Below, in pieces: positions 36,731-49,612 of a stretch of 64,000 nucleotides of DNA. The stretch's first letter is position 1; every line of letters starts with the position of its first letter. The stretch is from assembly GCF_000264905.1 (NCBI RefSeq), contig NW_006763138.1:1567216-1631215 (forward strand). Direction: 5' to 3'. The translations under genes and the position numbers were made by a program. The notes under the pieces were generated by a model, which was not told the origin of the DNA, did not search any database, and saw nothing but the letters and a program-made list of their open reading frames with translations. Origin of the DNA: Stereum hirsutum FP-91666 SS1 (Eukaryota; Basidiomycota; Agaricomycetes; Russulales; Stereaceae).

Positions 36731-38172
36731 TCGTAAGCGGACCCAGAAGGGTATCCAGCCCTCCCTTTTCTCCCGCGAGCCAGCGGTTGTAGACTCGTAA
36801 ACCAGTACCCCGCGCCGAGTCGGCAAAATAGCACGTGAGCTGAACGACTGTCTTCAGATCCGATTCAACCACGCTCGTTCGTGGGAGTGGTTTCGAGTCC
36901 ACAGCGGTTGTATTCAGAGGCAATAGCTTCGGAATTCAACAAGACCAAACATGTCTGTCGGCAGTCCCCGAGAGCGCTCGAGAAATCGTTTCCGTTTGAT
37001 TTCCGTCTTTCACTAGCTCCTGCTTCCACCATGGTCTATGCTCCTCTACGCAGACACTCTCTTCCTTGACAATTGCTGATAACATCAGCTCGCATGAGTA
37101 GCCTCACAGATAATTGCTTCGTCATACAACTATTCGTGAAGAAAGATGTTACCCTTTCCGATTGCGATGCTTTCGCTGATGAACGGTTCCAGTCTACACG
37201 GTCACTGCGTCCATGTAGTGTGTATTTCCTGAACTTGTGATCCCTGTTATCATTACTGATGCAGTCTCAGTCATAATTAGCATCCGAGCAGAGTGACGAG
37301 TTGTGATCTCGCGTTTCCTTTTCCCAACTTATGCCTTTTTGCCGTGGAGCTGGAGATCCTTTGCTATAGCATCCGAGGTGCGTTCTTTGGAACGTCTTCT
37401 TTGGATATTCGTGGCTGTTGAGTGTCGGGCACATATGAAGTCCGAATGATCCTCGAGCTCTCGCCATGAATTAGCATCTGGACATTTGCATAGCTCTGGA
37501 CGATGTCCTAAGACCATACAATGAACAAACGTCGCTTCCGATTGATTCAATGCTTTACCCCTGTTTCAGGGCAACATTTCATATCGGTGCGGTCAGCGTG
37601 TGAGTGTGTGGATGACTTTGTGTTTGAAACGAATCCCCGCGGTCAGTTCACTCATCCACCATTTATGTGCATGTCTTCACGTCAGGCTTGTCTCGTGAGA
37701 GCGCGTGGCCGAAGCCTCCACATCAGCGGACCCACTGCGGACAGTACATTTTACCTCCCAATCCCCGTAACTCGAGTATTGTGGTACTAACTATGTGTCC
37801 TCGATTTGAACCACACAAATCGGAAGGCTTATGATGGGACGCTAACCAGCAGGGCCCACAAGCGTGACCGAGCTACGCCACCCGTAGGGCCCCGTTCCCG
37901 AAAGAGAAATTGGATGCCTCAAAATGTTACTGAAGAGAGTCCGCGTGAGCTCATGATCAGTACCAACTCCTCGGTCAAGTATTATGCCCATTTCACCCTC
38001 ATATTTCTCGTTGGAGGATTTTTGCACCCGACGATGACGTTATACGAGTCAATCAATTTGAGCTTACGAGGGGTATATAACACCGCTGGAGCTATGCGAC
38101 CTTTTGTGCTACCTGTCCCCTCATCTCCTTCTAACGTCCGTTAAGACTTGAAACCTCCCGTACCTCGACACC
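36528..38172. other. Intergenic; 3' flank plus a partial third copy of the leader
   Basis: 36541-36730 is the 3' flank of F-box copy 2. Around 36890-37000 the sequence (gcttcggaattcaacaagac and onward) resembles the leader at 30640-30720, suggesting a truncated third unit start. No gene is supported in 37000-38070. Confidence 0.45.
38074..38080 (+). promoter_or_regulatory. TATA box of carboxylesterase copy 2
   Basis: TATATAA, 93 bp upstream of the ATG at 38173. Confidence 0.6.
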
Positions 38173-40693
38173 ATGGGGTCTCTCACACGCACCGCGCACG
38201 CAGGCTTTGGGCTACTGCTGGCTGCTGCTGCGATCGTCGGTGTTTTTGGTCATAGTGTGCCTCATGCTCGCAGCTCTGGACCTACTGTACAGCTGGACCA
38301 GGGGACGTTCTTAGGAAATGCTACAGCGAATGTGACGCAGTTTCTCGGTATACCCTACGCTATCCCTCCGTATGTCCTCGGACTCTCTCATCGAGGTCTC
38401 GTCGTTTTCGAGCTGACAGACAAAATGTTGGCCTACCGTTGTCAGTGTTGATACCTTGCGCCTGACGATCCCTCGAGCCAACTTGCCGTATAACGGGACA
38501 TTCAATGCTACTGCTTTCGGACCTTCATGCCCTCAACAGACCTCTTCGATTCCAGCGACTAGTCTTGCAGTACTGGCTCCTTTCTTGGGCGAACTCTCCG
38601 GGTTAACTGGGGGTTCGTCGACGAACGTGCAGAGTGAAGATTGTGAGTGCTCTGATTTACGATGAGGAGCCCATTGTGATGATGGTTTATGTCGTGTTCA
38701 AGGTCTCAACCTCGACGTAATCCTCCCCAATGACACACCTTCCGAGGCTAAGCTCCCGGTAGTAGTGGTGGGCGTCTTTATATAATTCGCCTTCAACACT
38801 GTCTCATCCTGTCTTCTTCATAGTGGATATATGGTGGTATGATTAATCATCTGCATTTGGTATTTGTTCGTCCGATTTTTGACCATCAACAACATAGGTG
38901 GATTTGAGGATGGGGAGCTATTAAAGTACGTACATCTTCTTGTTTGCCTTTATCTCAAGTTTAACACGCGACGGACAGTGATGACGGAGGTGTGATCGTT
39001 CAGCGATCCATCGACCTCGGAACACCAGTCATTTATGTAGCAATGAACTACCGGTGCGTCCAAGCTATCTAGGTGTTTCGTCGCGAAGTGCAAGCAAACT
39101 GACTTCACCCTACTGAATTCACCCTACAGCCTATCCGGTGAGCGGTATAACTTAAGGTTTCAGTTCAGAGCTTGTGATTGCTGAGATTGTTCCTGTAGCC
39201 TTCGGCTTCTTGCCGGGTCAAGAAGTTAAAGAGGCAGGGGTGGGAAATCTCGGTCTACAAGACCGTGAGTGTGTCCCTGACATGTATTTCTCAATTGGTT
39301 CATATATTTCCTACAGAGCGACTGGCGCTGCGCTGGGTCCAGAAATACATCGGTGCATTTGGTGGCGACCCCGACCGTGTGATTATGTGAGCTCATCCGT
39401 CTTTATTATATGACCATTCCTTCTGATCGTTCCGCCCTCCGACACCCTTAAGATGGGGAGAAAGCGCGGGTGCAATCTCGGTTGCTTCACAAATGATCAC
39501 AAACGGCGGTGACACGGAAGGCCTCTTCCACGGAGCGATTATGGAGTCGGGTTCACCCACGCCATCCGGCGACATCGCCGACGAAGAGTCTCAGGCCGTG
39601 TACGATTCCATCGTGGATGCGACAGGGTGTACGGGTGCGGAAGATACGCTGCAATGTTTGCGGGAGCTTCCCTTTAGCGTGTTGAACGATGCGTCTAACA
39701 ATACTTTTGGGATTGACTCTTTCTCGGCAAGTTCTACCTTCTGTAAATGAAGCAGTCATTTCTGACCACCTGTTTCTAGTCCTTGAACCTGGCATTCCAG
39801 CCTCGTGTAGACGGGATATTCTTCACCGAAGATCCTCAACAGTTGGTCCTTGACGGACAGGTGGCAGATGTTCCATTCATCACCGGTGCGCGGAATGTTA
39901 GATCTTATACCCTTTCTGTTGTCTGATGAGCCATCTTTACAGGGGACTGTTCTGACGAGGGAACCTTATTTTCTCTGTCGTCTGTCAATCTCACGTACGT
40001 TCTTCTCCCGCCCTCAGTTCACATTTTCTCATAATCTCTACCCGAAGGACGGACGCGGAAGCTGAGGCATACATTCAGTCGACCTACTTTTCCACCCTCT
40101 CCCTTGACGACCTCGCATCTGTGTTTCAAGCATACCCATCTGATCCCACCGTAGGGTCTCCTTTCGACACTGGTTCAGCCAACGTCATCACTCCTCAGTT
40201 CAAACGTATCGCCGCCATTCAAGGAGACCTTGTGTTCCAGGCGCCTCGTAGGTTCTTTTTGCAGCAACGTTCCGATAAACAGAAGACCTGGGCATTCCGT
40301 AAGAAATTGTTCCTCTTGCTATTATCTTATCTCGCTGATGTGTCTCTTTCAGTATCCGATCGTCTCAAAAGCACCCCGCTTCTAGGTTCGGTACGTATCT
40401 TGCAGATTCCATATTGAAAAAAAAAATCAACCGCTAATTCCAACCATCAGTTCCACAGCAGCGACCTGCTGAACGCCTATGGCCCAGGCGATCTTACAGA
40501 CGTCATCGTCAACTTTGCCAACAACCTCGATCCCAACGGTCCGACAATTATCGAATGGCCCAACTATTCAACAGACGCACCAACGCTATTAACGCTATTG
40601 GATGGAGCGGTGCCGCAAACCCTGACGAACGATACGTTTCGTGTCGATGGGATGGCGGCTTTGACGAACATCTCCCTGATAGCTCCTATCTAG
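38173..40693 (+). CDS. Secreted type B carboxylesterase/lipase, copy 2
   Basis: A multi-exon gene from ATG 38173 to TAG at 40691-40693. It has a signal peptide (GFGLLLAAAAIVGVFGHSVP), then VQLDQGTFLGNAT and FLGIPYAIPP. VVWIYGGGFEDGELL carries the oxyanion-hole glycines, WGESAGAISVASQ the nucleophile serine, DCSDEGTLFSLSS the acid, and LGSFHSSDLLNAYG the histidine. The other shared blocks, AFGFLPGQEVKEAG and GNLGLQDQRLALRWVQKYIG, are nearly identical to copy 1 at 18271-21226. It ends NISLIAPI. Predicted to be an extracellular ester hydrolase of about 550 residues; substrate unknown. Both copies keep the full triad, so both are probably active. Confidence 0.85.
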
Positions 40694-41501
40694 GTGCGCG
40701 GAGATATTGTATGTGTTTGCAGCCTGCTTTTGTTTTTACACGAAAATGGACAATCACTTTGATACCCGAAGTAGGCAGTAGATTTGGCCATATTGGTGAT
40801 GGGCTGAATATATCCGATAATGAGACTGTTTGAGATCTTCATTTTGAAGGCAACGCTACGAGCTAATGAACGAATGTCCATTGCGGCATCAGAACGCTGG
40901 GCCACGGTGGCACCTGCTTCATTGTTGCAAGTCACTCTCTGAGCTCTGAATTCGTCTGGATGCTCCCAGGCGTCACATCCTGATTTGTGGGGTTTTTTTT
41001 TGCTGTGATGATCTTCTGACGGCGAACACCCATAACTTGTATCATAGTCGTTCTCGGTGACGGTTCAAACGCTCATGCTGTCTTTCCCCGTGTCAATGCT
41101 CAGAGCGGATGGCAATTCTATTGCATGGCAAAGCAAGGAGCCCACAATCGAGTACATGATGCACTTCGTGCCTTCAATTAATTGTACCATAGCCAGAGAG
41201 TCACTTACTTATTTTCTACGTACACATTTCTGCTTCACTGGGTGTGGCCCACAGCAAAGATGTGGCGACCGTGGGAAACATTATTCTTCTCCGCGCGTCA
41301 ACAACGCGTGGTTAACGCGCCTTCCTCACATCCAACTGCGATCCGACAACTCTGTCCAGACTTGGGTTCCTCTTCTGCTCGTGGATCTCGTCGACCGACT
41401 CTTTCTAACACAGTCATTTGTCGCGTTTTTTTATCTGCACACATACCCTATTGCTTGACCTTACCGAGCACTGAAACGTTTTTTCACGCGTCATACAAAT
41501 C
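40694..41501. other. Intergenic, nothing recognised
   Basis: 800 bp between carboxylesterase copy 2 and DUF7918 copy 1. The open frames here are short and have no supported domain. Confidence 0.5.
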
Positions 41502-42963
41502 ATGCCACTTTCACACAAGGGCCTCCGAGTCAAAGTCGTTACTGGAGGTGAAGAACTACCCGTATATAAACAAAGTCTCGAGGATGATAAAATAGTGATG
41601 GGATACATTGCTAGCGTTGTTGGGAAGGTAACATAACGGACTTTTGCCCGATGTGAGCACCTGTTGACCTACAGCCGTAACCCATCTCCTTCTAGTCATT
41701 CACCGTAGTCATAGATCACGTTGCAGGCGATGATGGCTATAGGTGTGAACTCGCAATAGATGGACAACACGTAGTCTCCCGACTGCTGAGTAGTCGCCGC
41801 CCCTCAACCCACGAGAGTGGCGTAAGGACAGGGCCCGCTTCAGAGAGACCGTTCAGATTCTCGGACATCCGTTTTCAAGGTTTGTCTCCTATTTATCTAC
41901 CTTATTTGACCCAGAAGATCTTACTGTACCCAGAGGATAAGGAGATCATGGACTTGAGTCAGAGACTGCATGATTTTTCGAATATAGGGTTGATTGAGAT
42001 CAAGTGTTTGCTTGCCGTGGAGGTCAAGCTGAAGAAACCGCAGAATCGCAGGTTCAAGTCGAAGTTCATAACGGAAGACGTGCCTGAAACTAGTAAGAAA
42101 GCCGGGTGGCACCGTGTCTCGTAAGTGTCTCCGTACTTCGGTCTTTTATAGGCTGACGGATTCAGTCTTGGAGACGAGACGTCGACGGAAGGGCAGCGCT
42201 GGAGCAAGATCGTCAAAAGCAAAATCAAGACCCTAGATAAGAACCCACGTATCGTGTTTCGTATTCGATATCAACCAGCCGGTGCGTTCTGTTATGTGCT
42301 CTTACTGTCATTATTTAGCGCTAACACTTGAAATACCTATCATCAGAACTACTGCGAGCGAACGGTATTTTACCTATGACAACGGCAACCTCGTCTGCGA
42401 ACACAGCAGAAACTGTCGCAGATCAGGGGATGTCTTCTCAAAATCCAACCAATGGAAAACGCACGCGGTGTGCCGAACCTTTGGACCAAACCTCCAAGCG
42501 CCTCAAACCGTCGAGCACAAACAATCGTGATCCAGAGCCTGTTGTGAGCTTGTAACGCCTCTGTATGATGGATCTATAATGACGGCTCTTCTTCCATATC
42601 CAGCCATCCTCAAGCATCGCTCATACGAGACCAAAAATAAATCCGGACGCTGCTTTGGGCGACGTAGTGGTTAAAAATGAGGCGAACGAAGAATCGGGTG
42701 AGACTGAGGACTCCGACGAGGAGCTGCAGGCGTTGCAGGAAGGTTCACTTCCTCTCCCATAAATGCGTTACCTAACCTTTGACTACCCTTTCATGTAGAA
42801 CTCGCTGCAGCTCATTCAATCTCAGATAGAAAGGAAGAAGAAACGGAAGAATAAGAGCGGCCCGCATGCAAAAATGCGAGTCAAGCCCGAGAGAGCTGCA
42901 TCTCCCATCGTTGTCGGAGCCGGGAACGGAGAACTCATTGACCTCACTTTGGATTCTGATTAA
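41502..42963 (+). CDS. DUF7918-like protein, copy 1, with C-terminal SIM-like motif
   Basis: Starts at ATG 41502 (MPLSHKGLRVKVVTGG) and stops at 42961-42963. Several short introns; the one after RFSDIRFQ must use the acceptor before AGGATAAGGAG to keep frame. The N-terminal beta-rich domain has the DUF7918 landmarks ELPVYK, GYIASVVGK, the KKAGWHRVSLGDE block, and VFRIRYQPAELLRANGI. A polar linker follows, then an acidic stretch (ETEDSDEEL), a basic patch (RKKKRKNKSG) that could be a nuclear signal, and the end GELIDLTLDSD. IDLTL followed by acidic residues matches a SUMO-interacting motif. DUF7918 is a fungal family of unknown function. Paralogues are at 55348 and 58447. Confidence 0.7.
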
Positions 42964-43932
42964 CTACATCTTATCTTATTTTGGCCTTCCATATGTTTTC
43001 TTGTATGTTCTCGATTCTGCTTAGCTCACTATGCTCAGTCTAATTCTAGTCGAATGTTGCTTGCACGAGTATACTCGGCGAGATACGGCCACTCTATGTC
43101 TTGCTCTATACTTTTTTTATATACCTTCTCCATACTTTATCACTACATATTGGACCAATTCGTTCGCCGGTGCGGTTTCCTCAACCTCCTTGCACTCTAT
43201 CGTGGGCCACACAGTCAGGATTGCCACACTGCGCCTGTCTCGGTCCGATCGAACCGGATTGCTCACCCACGTTGCGCACCAAACTGTTGCGCCTCAATTT
43301 CTCTCCCTCCACGTTGACGAAGTCGTTGGTCTTGTCACCCGAAGCGTTCTTTATGACGACATGGCTGGGCTGAAGCTCTCTCAAAAAATCTGGACTGGTT
43401 TATGGGCTACCAGTTCACTCTAATTTGGACGCTACCTTGGGGGACTTTCAGTCAAATTTTGACCAACTTCGAAAACTGCCGTTTCCACGAGTCTATTCGT
43501 TATTCCATGGCTCCTGAGCTGCCATTCGTCTGCACGTTCATGTCTTATTCCCCGTAGACCTCATATGCCTTGAGACATCAGATAAGTACACGTCATGCTG
43601 TTTCGCACCGACGGCGAGAAGCAAATTTGTATCCTCCGCCGTCTCCCCGCCAGGCGTTTGCCAACATCCCAAACGTCGAGTGAGCACGTTCGTACACACT
43701 CTACAACCGCTCGTGCGCGAAACATGAGTTTCGCGGGCCATGATTCGTTACTCACGAGGAGAACATACTTCTTGTTCACGGCTAAGACAGATCAAGGTCT
43801 GCGTGCGAGAACAAACGCTCGTCAGCGCTTCGCCGATAGGTCTTTATGAACGCGTCTTTAGTACTCGAAGACCCCCGGTGATTTTCCCATTCGCTCTACC
43901 CAGTCTCTAGCACTACTTTCTCCAACACCCTC
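42964..43932. other. Intergenic, nothing recognised
   Basis: Spans the 3' end of DUF7918 copy 1 to the start of BTA1. Several overlapping open frames around 43030-43430 give no recognisable protein. Confidence 0.5.
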
Positions 43933-46900
43933 ATGGACTCTCCAGCTTGCGTTCTGCGGTACGTCACTTCATCCATATCTATGCCGCATGCTATGCTCAA
44001 TCTGTGACAGACGGTTTCTTCGCGATTCGCCCGTCCTCATGAACTTCTTCTTATGGGGTTTTCTCGTTTTTTCCATCTGGGTTATGTCTCTCATTTTGGT
44101 GCCACGGCTACGACCACTCCTGAAGTTCGTGTGGCACTGCTTCTTGAGACCAATAGGTGTGTCCGATCAGAGGACGAGACTTGACAAGGTGCGCCGGACT
44201 AGCATTCCTTCGAACATAACTCCCTCTTGCTCACAAGCAGATCGTAGTTCTACGAGGGGCAGGCTGAGGTTTATGATACGACTCGCAACGGTCTCCTTCG
44301 CGGCCGGCGCACCATGTTGAGTCTCTCTGCTGGGCATCTCCATGCTCTGCGCTCGCAAAACCCGGGCAAACCCCTCATATGGGTGGATATTGGTGGAGGT
44401 ACAGGTATGTATCGTTTTCTCATCTTCATTACTCTGGTTCTAGCGCTCACCCGGGGACGTAGGTCATAACATTGAGATGATGGACAAACACTACCCGATA
44501 TCGTCCTTCGACAAAGTCTACCTCATCGACCTTTGCGAGCCTCTTCTGCAAGTTGCTCGTAAACGCTTTGCGAAGAGGGGCTGGAACAACGTCGTCGTAC
44601 TCTGTCAAGACGCATCCGAATTCTCTCTTCCCGAATGGGGCAACGACGTGGATCCGAAGGGAAGCGTAGGCTTCATCACCATGAGCTATTCTCTCTCCAT
44701 GGTTTGTGTTCTATTTCTGTCATGTCATTCCATCTAACATAGCATTTAAACATTCTGTGCGCCACCACAGATTCCCAGCTTCTACGCACTTATGGACCGT
44801 ATTGACTACGTTCTAGCCCCAGAGGACGGTCTCTTGGGTGTCGTCGACTTCTACACTTCAGGTCGTCAGCCATCTCTTCATGAGAAAGCTATTGGGGGTG
44901 GGGGCAAGGAATGCGGTTGGCTCAGTCGGTGGTTCTGGCAGATCTGGTTTGACTTCGATCACGTTTCTCTCTCACCACACCGACGTGACTACCTGGAGTA
45001 CAAGTTTGGAACAGTGAGTTCTTCATGAATATTCGAAACGAAAACTAAAGCTCCCTTCGCTCAGGTCAAAAGCTACAACGGGCGTAATCGATTCGTTCTT
45101 CCGTTCATCATCCGGATGTAGGTCTACGTTCTGGGCTACAACGCTCACGTACTCGTTCTAACTTACGACACAGACCCTATTACATCTGGCTCGGCCGCCC
45201 GCGCTCATGCGACGTTTCTCGATTCTGTCATGCCTTCGAAGTTGAAGGGGGCAACACTGTTGGAAACTGTTCTCCCTCGTCACTCATGCCTGTGAAAGAG
45301 ACAGAAATGGTTCCATCGCTGACTATCGGCGAGCCGGTGGTTCCGTCACCTTACCCAGAGAAATCTCGCGCGTTGACTAGGTCTCCTTCACCTCAGAGAG
45401 AGTTGACGAGGAGTGAGACTGTCATCGATGTTACCATGCCATTGAGCTCCTTCCATTACCAGGTCAACAGCGTGCGTATCCGTCTTACACCTTGAAAACC
45501 TAGTCCACTCAACCATTGCTCCAATTATAGACATGGCGCCTACCTTACTACGAGCACCCGGTCCATAAAGAATTTAGGACCTTCATTTATTCATTCACTT
45601 GGGCCAGTCGGATCATTTCTAATCCCTCTGTTGTATTCTTATCTTCGACTTGTCTTTCAGGAGGATCCTTTCGAGGACATGAAGCATCTGGACCTTACTG
45701 AGCACGACTCTGTGTTCGTCATCACGAGTGCCGGGGACAATGCATTGCACTACGCTATTGGCGCACGACCTAAACGCGTATGCCCAGTACATTTCATCTT
45801 TTGCAACAGGCTTTGTTGACCATAAATCCATATAGATACATTGTGTCGACATGAACCCATGGTAGGACGCTCGCTCTCACTGCTCTATATCCTGCACCTT
45901 CTTATTCGCGCGTCTATCTCAGCCAAGGCCATTTACTCGAGCTGAAACTCGCTGCCATCCAAGCGCTCTCTTACACCGACTTCTTCTCTCTGTTCGGACG
46001 CGGCTCCCATCCTTCCTTCCGGTCTCTCCTCGATACCCACCTTGCACCACATCTCTCTTCTAATGCCTACCAATTCTGGCGGATCAACTCATCTGCGTTT
46101 CACTCATCTTTCTACCTCCACGGCTACTCGGGCTGGGCGCTTCGATTGGCCCGGGTTCTTTTCTCCATGGCCGGTGTGTCACAAGAGGTCAAGAATCTGT
46201 GTAACGCCGGTACGCTAGAGGAGCAGACGAGAATATGGAAGGAGAAGCTGAGGCCAGTACTGTTAAACCCGTTGGTGGTGGCACTGTTGAAAAGCCCGGT
46301 GTTCTGCTGGAATGCGCTGGGTGTTCCTAAAAACCAGAGGAAGATGTTGTTGGACGAGGGGAGTATGTGGGAGTTCGTGAGAGATACTCTGGACCCGATT
46401 CCGAGTTCGTACCTTCTCAAGAAGGGCGCCTATCATTACCTCCTGGTCAGTTCCTTGGTTTCCTGTCCTTCGTGGCAGACTATTTCTGACGTCGTGTGAA
46501 TCTCCATGTAGACGCTTTTGGGCCACTATACCCCCGAGTCCTGTCCAGCATATCTTTCTAAAGAGGGTTATGATGCTCTAAGAGCTGACAGTGGCGCAGC
46601 TCTGAACGCCTTCCGTCTTCATACCGACTCCATCCTGAAGTTTGTACTCCGCTCATACCCTCTTCGTCTCAGATTTACATTTACTAATCACTTTCTCTCG
46701 TCCAAATAGCGTGCTTCGTGGCCTCGCCAAGCACTCCTTAACGCGTGCCGTCATCATGGATCATCTGGACTGGTTCGCTCCTGGCTCAGAGGAAGTCGAG
46801 GAGGAGGTTACGGAGTTCCGCAGGGTGCTGGCGCCCGGTGGGTTCGTCCTGTGGCGTTCGGCGGCAAGGCAGCCCTGGTATAACGAAGTGTGAGTCGTTC

Positions 46901-47123
46901 CTCAGACGTTTCTCGCGTAATATTCGACACTGAGGATCGCGTCGATGTAGGTTCGAGAGACAAGGTTTTGAGTTGACCTCGCTGGGCGTGAGGCAAGGGC
47001 CAAAGGTAGCGATTGACAGGGTCAATATGTGAGTGTCTGTGATCGTGATCTTGAGTTAATATCTGACCTAGAATAAAATCTCACAATAGGTATGCTTCGT
47101 TTTGGAAGGCGGTTAGAGTTTGA
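43933..47123 (+). CDS. BTA1: Betaine lipid synthase
   Basis: A multi-exon gene from ATG 43933 to TGA 47121-47123. Exon 1 is short (MDSPACVLR), then comes a membrane segment (MNFFLWGFLVFSIWVMSLIL). The N-terminal half is a SAM methyltransferase: FYEGQAEVYDTTRNGLLRGR and the SAM-binding WVDIGGGTGHNIEMM, then DKVYLIDLCEPLLQVA. The C-terminal half is the DUF3419 aminocarboxypropyl transferase: WEDPFEDMKHLDL-like start, FVITSAGDNALHYAI, RIHCVDMNPCQGHLLELK, and the second SAM site. It makes the phosphorus-free betaine lipid DGTS from diacylglycerol and SAM, probably at the ER. The methyltransferase-first order is the fungal arrangement. DGTS can replace phosphatidylcholine under phosphate limitation. 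Confidence 0.9.
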
Positions 47124-47572
47124 TCTTTTGTTGTGGACTTATGACCTGGAGAATGATACAAGTACATCTACGCGTTTTGTAGTATTATGAGCTTACATGC
47201 TGATCGAGAATATTGACTCTTGGGCGGAAAACGAAAGATGAGAATTTCGCACCGATATATGATGGGTTTCCATCAATTGCTCGATGATTGCTTGATGGGT
47301 GACGTCCGACCCACTTTGGCGCGACGACTTATCTTGCTGGGTCCAATTCGAGTCACCTTGAGACATCAAGAGGCGTCCTGTGCATTGAGAACATACCACT
47401 TCACTTCAGCACGCTTTCAGCTGTCTAGCACCGCCTTAAGGACCGACAGCAGGTCAATTTCGCAATCTGAAAGGTGAGTTACACCGTAAACTTCTAAAGC
47501 AGGTTGCTCTTTGACCAAGATAGTCATTATGTACCCGACAGCTTGAAAAGTCTCGCTCCGAATAGCCAACGA
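47124..47572. other. Intergenic between BTA1 and the phosphotransferase-like gene
   Basis: 450 bp; a possible 5'-UTR intron of the downstream gene (gtgagt near 47474, cag near 47502). Nothing else is seen. Confidence 0.4.
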
Positions 47573-49039
47573 ATGTCAGGTACTCCTTCCCCGAGTCCCA
47601 GTGTGAATAAAGATAAAGAGAGCGTCGAAGATGACGATGGTCCAGATCAGAATTTCGTGGACCTCATTGCGTCTTTGAAATTGGTTGATCTCCAGGAGCT
47701 TGCTCTTTCTACACGCCGTCTCCTTTCCATCACAAGTATCGACGAAAATCTGTCATGTTCATTAGAGCTACCCCCTCTCGAAGGCGGTTTCCACGTCTTC
47801 TACAAGGTCTCTTTCTCCGATGGCGTTTGCTGGGGCATTCGCATAGCATTGGATGAACGGACGCCCTCTGCGGCTCGTTCCATGCAGCTCGATATCGCTG
47901 CCCAACGCTACATCACTTCTCACACCTCTATCCCTATTCCTTCGATCCATCACTTCTCCTTGGATTGCGACAACCCGATATCACACCCCTTCACTATCAT
48001 GGATTTCATACCTGGTACCCCGCTATCTAAGTCCTTGGCAAACAAGGAATGGATGACGAACACCAAGCGTACCTACATCTTCGAACAACTCGCAAAGTGG
48101 ATGACGGAGCTATCTTCCCTAGAATTCGACGAAATCGGTCCACTCGATGTCGACCCTACTACCGGCGTAGCACACGTAGTTCCCTTTCCGGATGGATCCT
48201 CCTTGGTCAAAACTGAACTTGGAGACTCCAGCGCAGTACAGGGTTCACAGCGAGTTGCGCAGAGTGCCGGTCCTTTCTCCTCCACCCATGCGCTCCTCTC
48301 GTATCAACTCTCCCTCAGACGTCAAACCGAGGACTCTCCCAAGCTTCGTCTACTGCAGCTCTTTTCCACCGCTCTTCTTGATCCCGAGCTCGACGGTCCT
48401 CCTTTCACACTTCGGCCCCCTGACTTCGAGTCCCAAAACGTTCTGGTCACTGACGATGGCACGATAACGGCACTCATAGACTGGGATGGCGTTTGCACAT
48501 GCCCGCGCCAGGGTGGTGCAGCCGCGTACCCATCTTGGCTCACGACCGATTGGGACCCTCTTTACTACGGCTGGTACGAGGGGGCATCAGCAGAGCACAA
48601 TGCGAGATACGACTCACCGGCGGAGCTCGCGAGCTATCGAGAGATGTATCTGGAAGCAATAGATCGTGCATCAGGAGGGAAGCTGACGCACATAACGCGG
48701 AACTCTCACATATACGAATCGCTGAGCATTGGCGTGGGCTCGCCAGAGACAACGATTGCGATGGTATTGCATCTGGGGAAGTATGTTTGGGGTCCGGGGT
48801 TGAGTTTTGATGTCATGGATAGGATAGGGAATGGTCCGTGGTTCAATCAAGGGAAAGGTGAAATTGCACGTGTTTCGGGTACGCCTTTTGTAAAGTATTT
48901 TCGAGTTTCCTGTGTGACTGACGCTTAATCATTTGCAGAGAAATCGTCGTCTCTGTATGATACAACTTCTGAATCTGGGTCTAGTACTTCGTCAGCACAG
49001 TCGAGTCGTGGCACCTCACCCACAGCCGATCCACAGTAA
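47573..49039 (+). CDS. Aminoglycoside-phosphotransferase-like kinase (APH family)
   Basis: Starts at ATG 47573 (MSGTPSPSPSVNKDK); the open frame extends upstream only to a TTG. One intron near 48880-48937 (gtacgc...gcag) separates the last 35 codons (Ser-rich, ending PTADPQ). The kinase-like fold shows FHVFYKVSFSDGVCWGIRI for the ATP-binding lobe, FTIMDFIPGTPLSKSL for the hinge, then the catalytic-loop region RPPDFESQNVLVTDDG and the metal-binding IDWDG. The loop has the Asp and Asn, but the usual His before Asp is Pro, so it deviates from the typical HxD. The family phosphorylates small molecules; in fungi the targets of these large, expanded families are mostly unknown. It is not evidence of drug resistance. 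Confidence 0.75.
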
Positions 49040-49612
49040 GCAGACGGGAGTTCGGGGACATCCAGGTCGGAGAGGGAGTAGAGTTATGTTATAAGAGGTC
49101 CTGATCGATATTGAAAAATATAAGAAGGCAAGCAGAGAGGGATAGCTCTTGAGGATCGGCTAGCTTTCAGCTCAAAGACGCGACTCGATGAGGTGGACAA
49201 AATCCTGGTTGGTGTCTTCAATCTTTCGGACTGTCGTTTGCACTTTGAGTCACCACGGGGATTGAAGCCTGTCCGTCAACTTAAAACTATCCGTGCTTCC
49301 TGATTGCGCTCACTTGTGGGATAGCAGTAGACCGTCAAGCCGACTAAGCACATATTTTGAGTCGCCCATCTAGATGTTGAAGGCGGCCGTCTCGAGAGTC
49401 GACGTGTTGAACAGACGCGCGGTCGTCGCGACTCGCGAACTTAACGCGGTCCCGTGACACTTGTCTGCGCTATCGCCACACGGATAGGTCCGCCCGGATT
49501 TGTCAGCCCAGCAGTAAAGGCTTGAGAAAACATATATCGCTCTTGTTTTGTTTCTGACCACAGATCATTATAACTGAGGCTATATTGCAGTCAAAACCTC
49601 TTGGTAGTAAGC
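49040..49612. other. Intergenic, nothing recognised
   Basis: About 570 bp upstream of GSH2, with no TATA box or other motif I can name. The gene before it ends at 49039. Confidence 0.5.
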
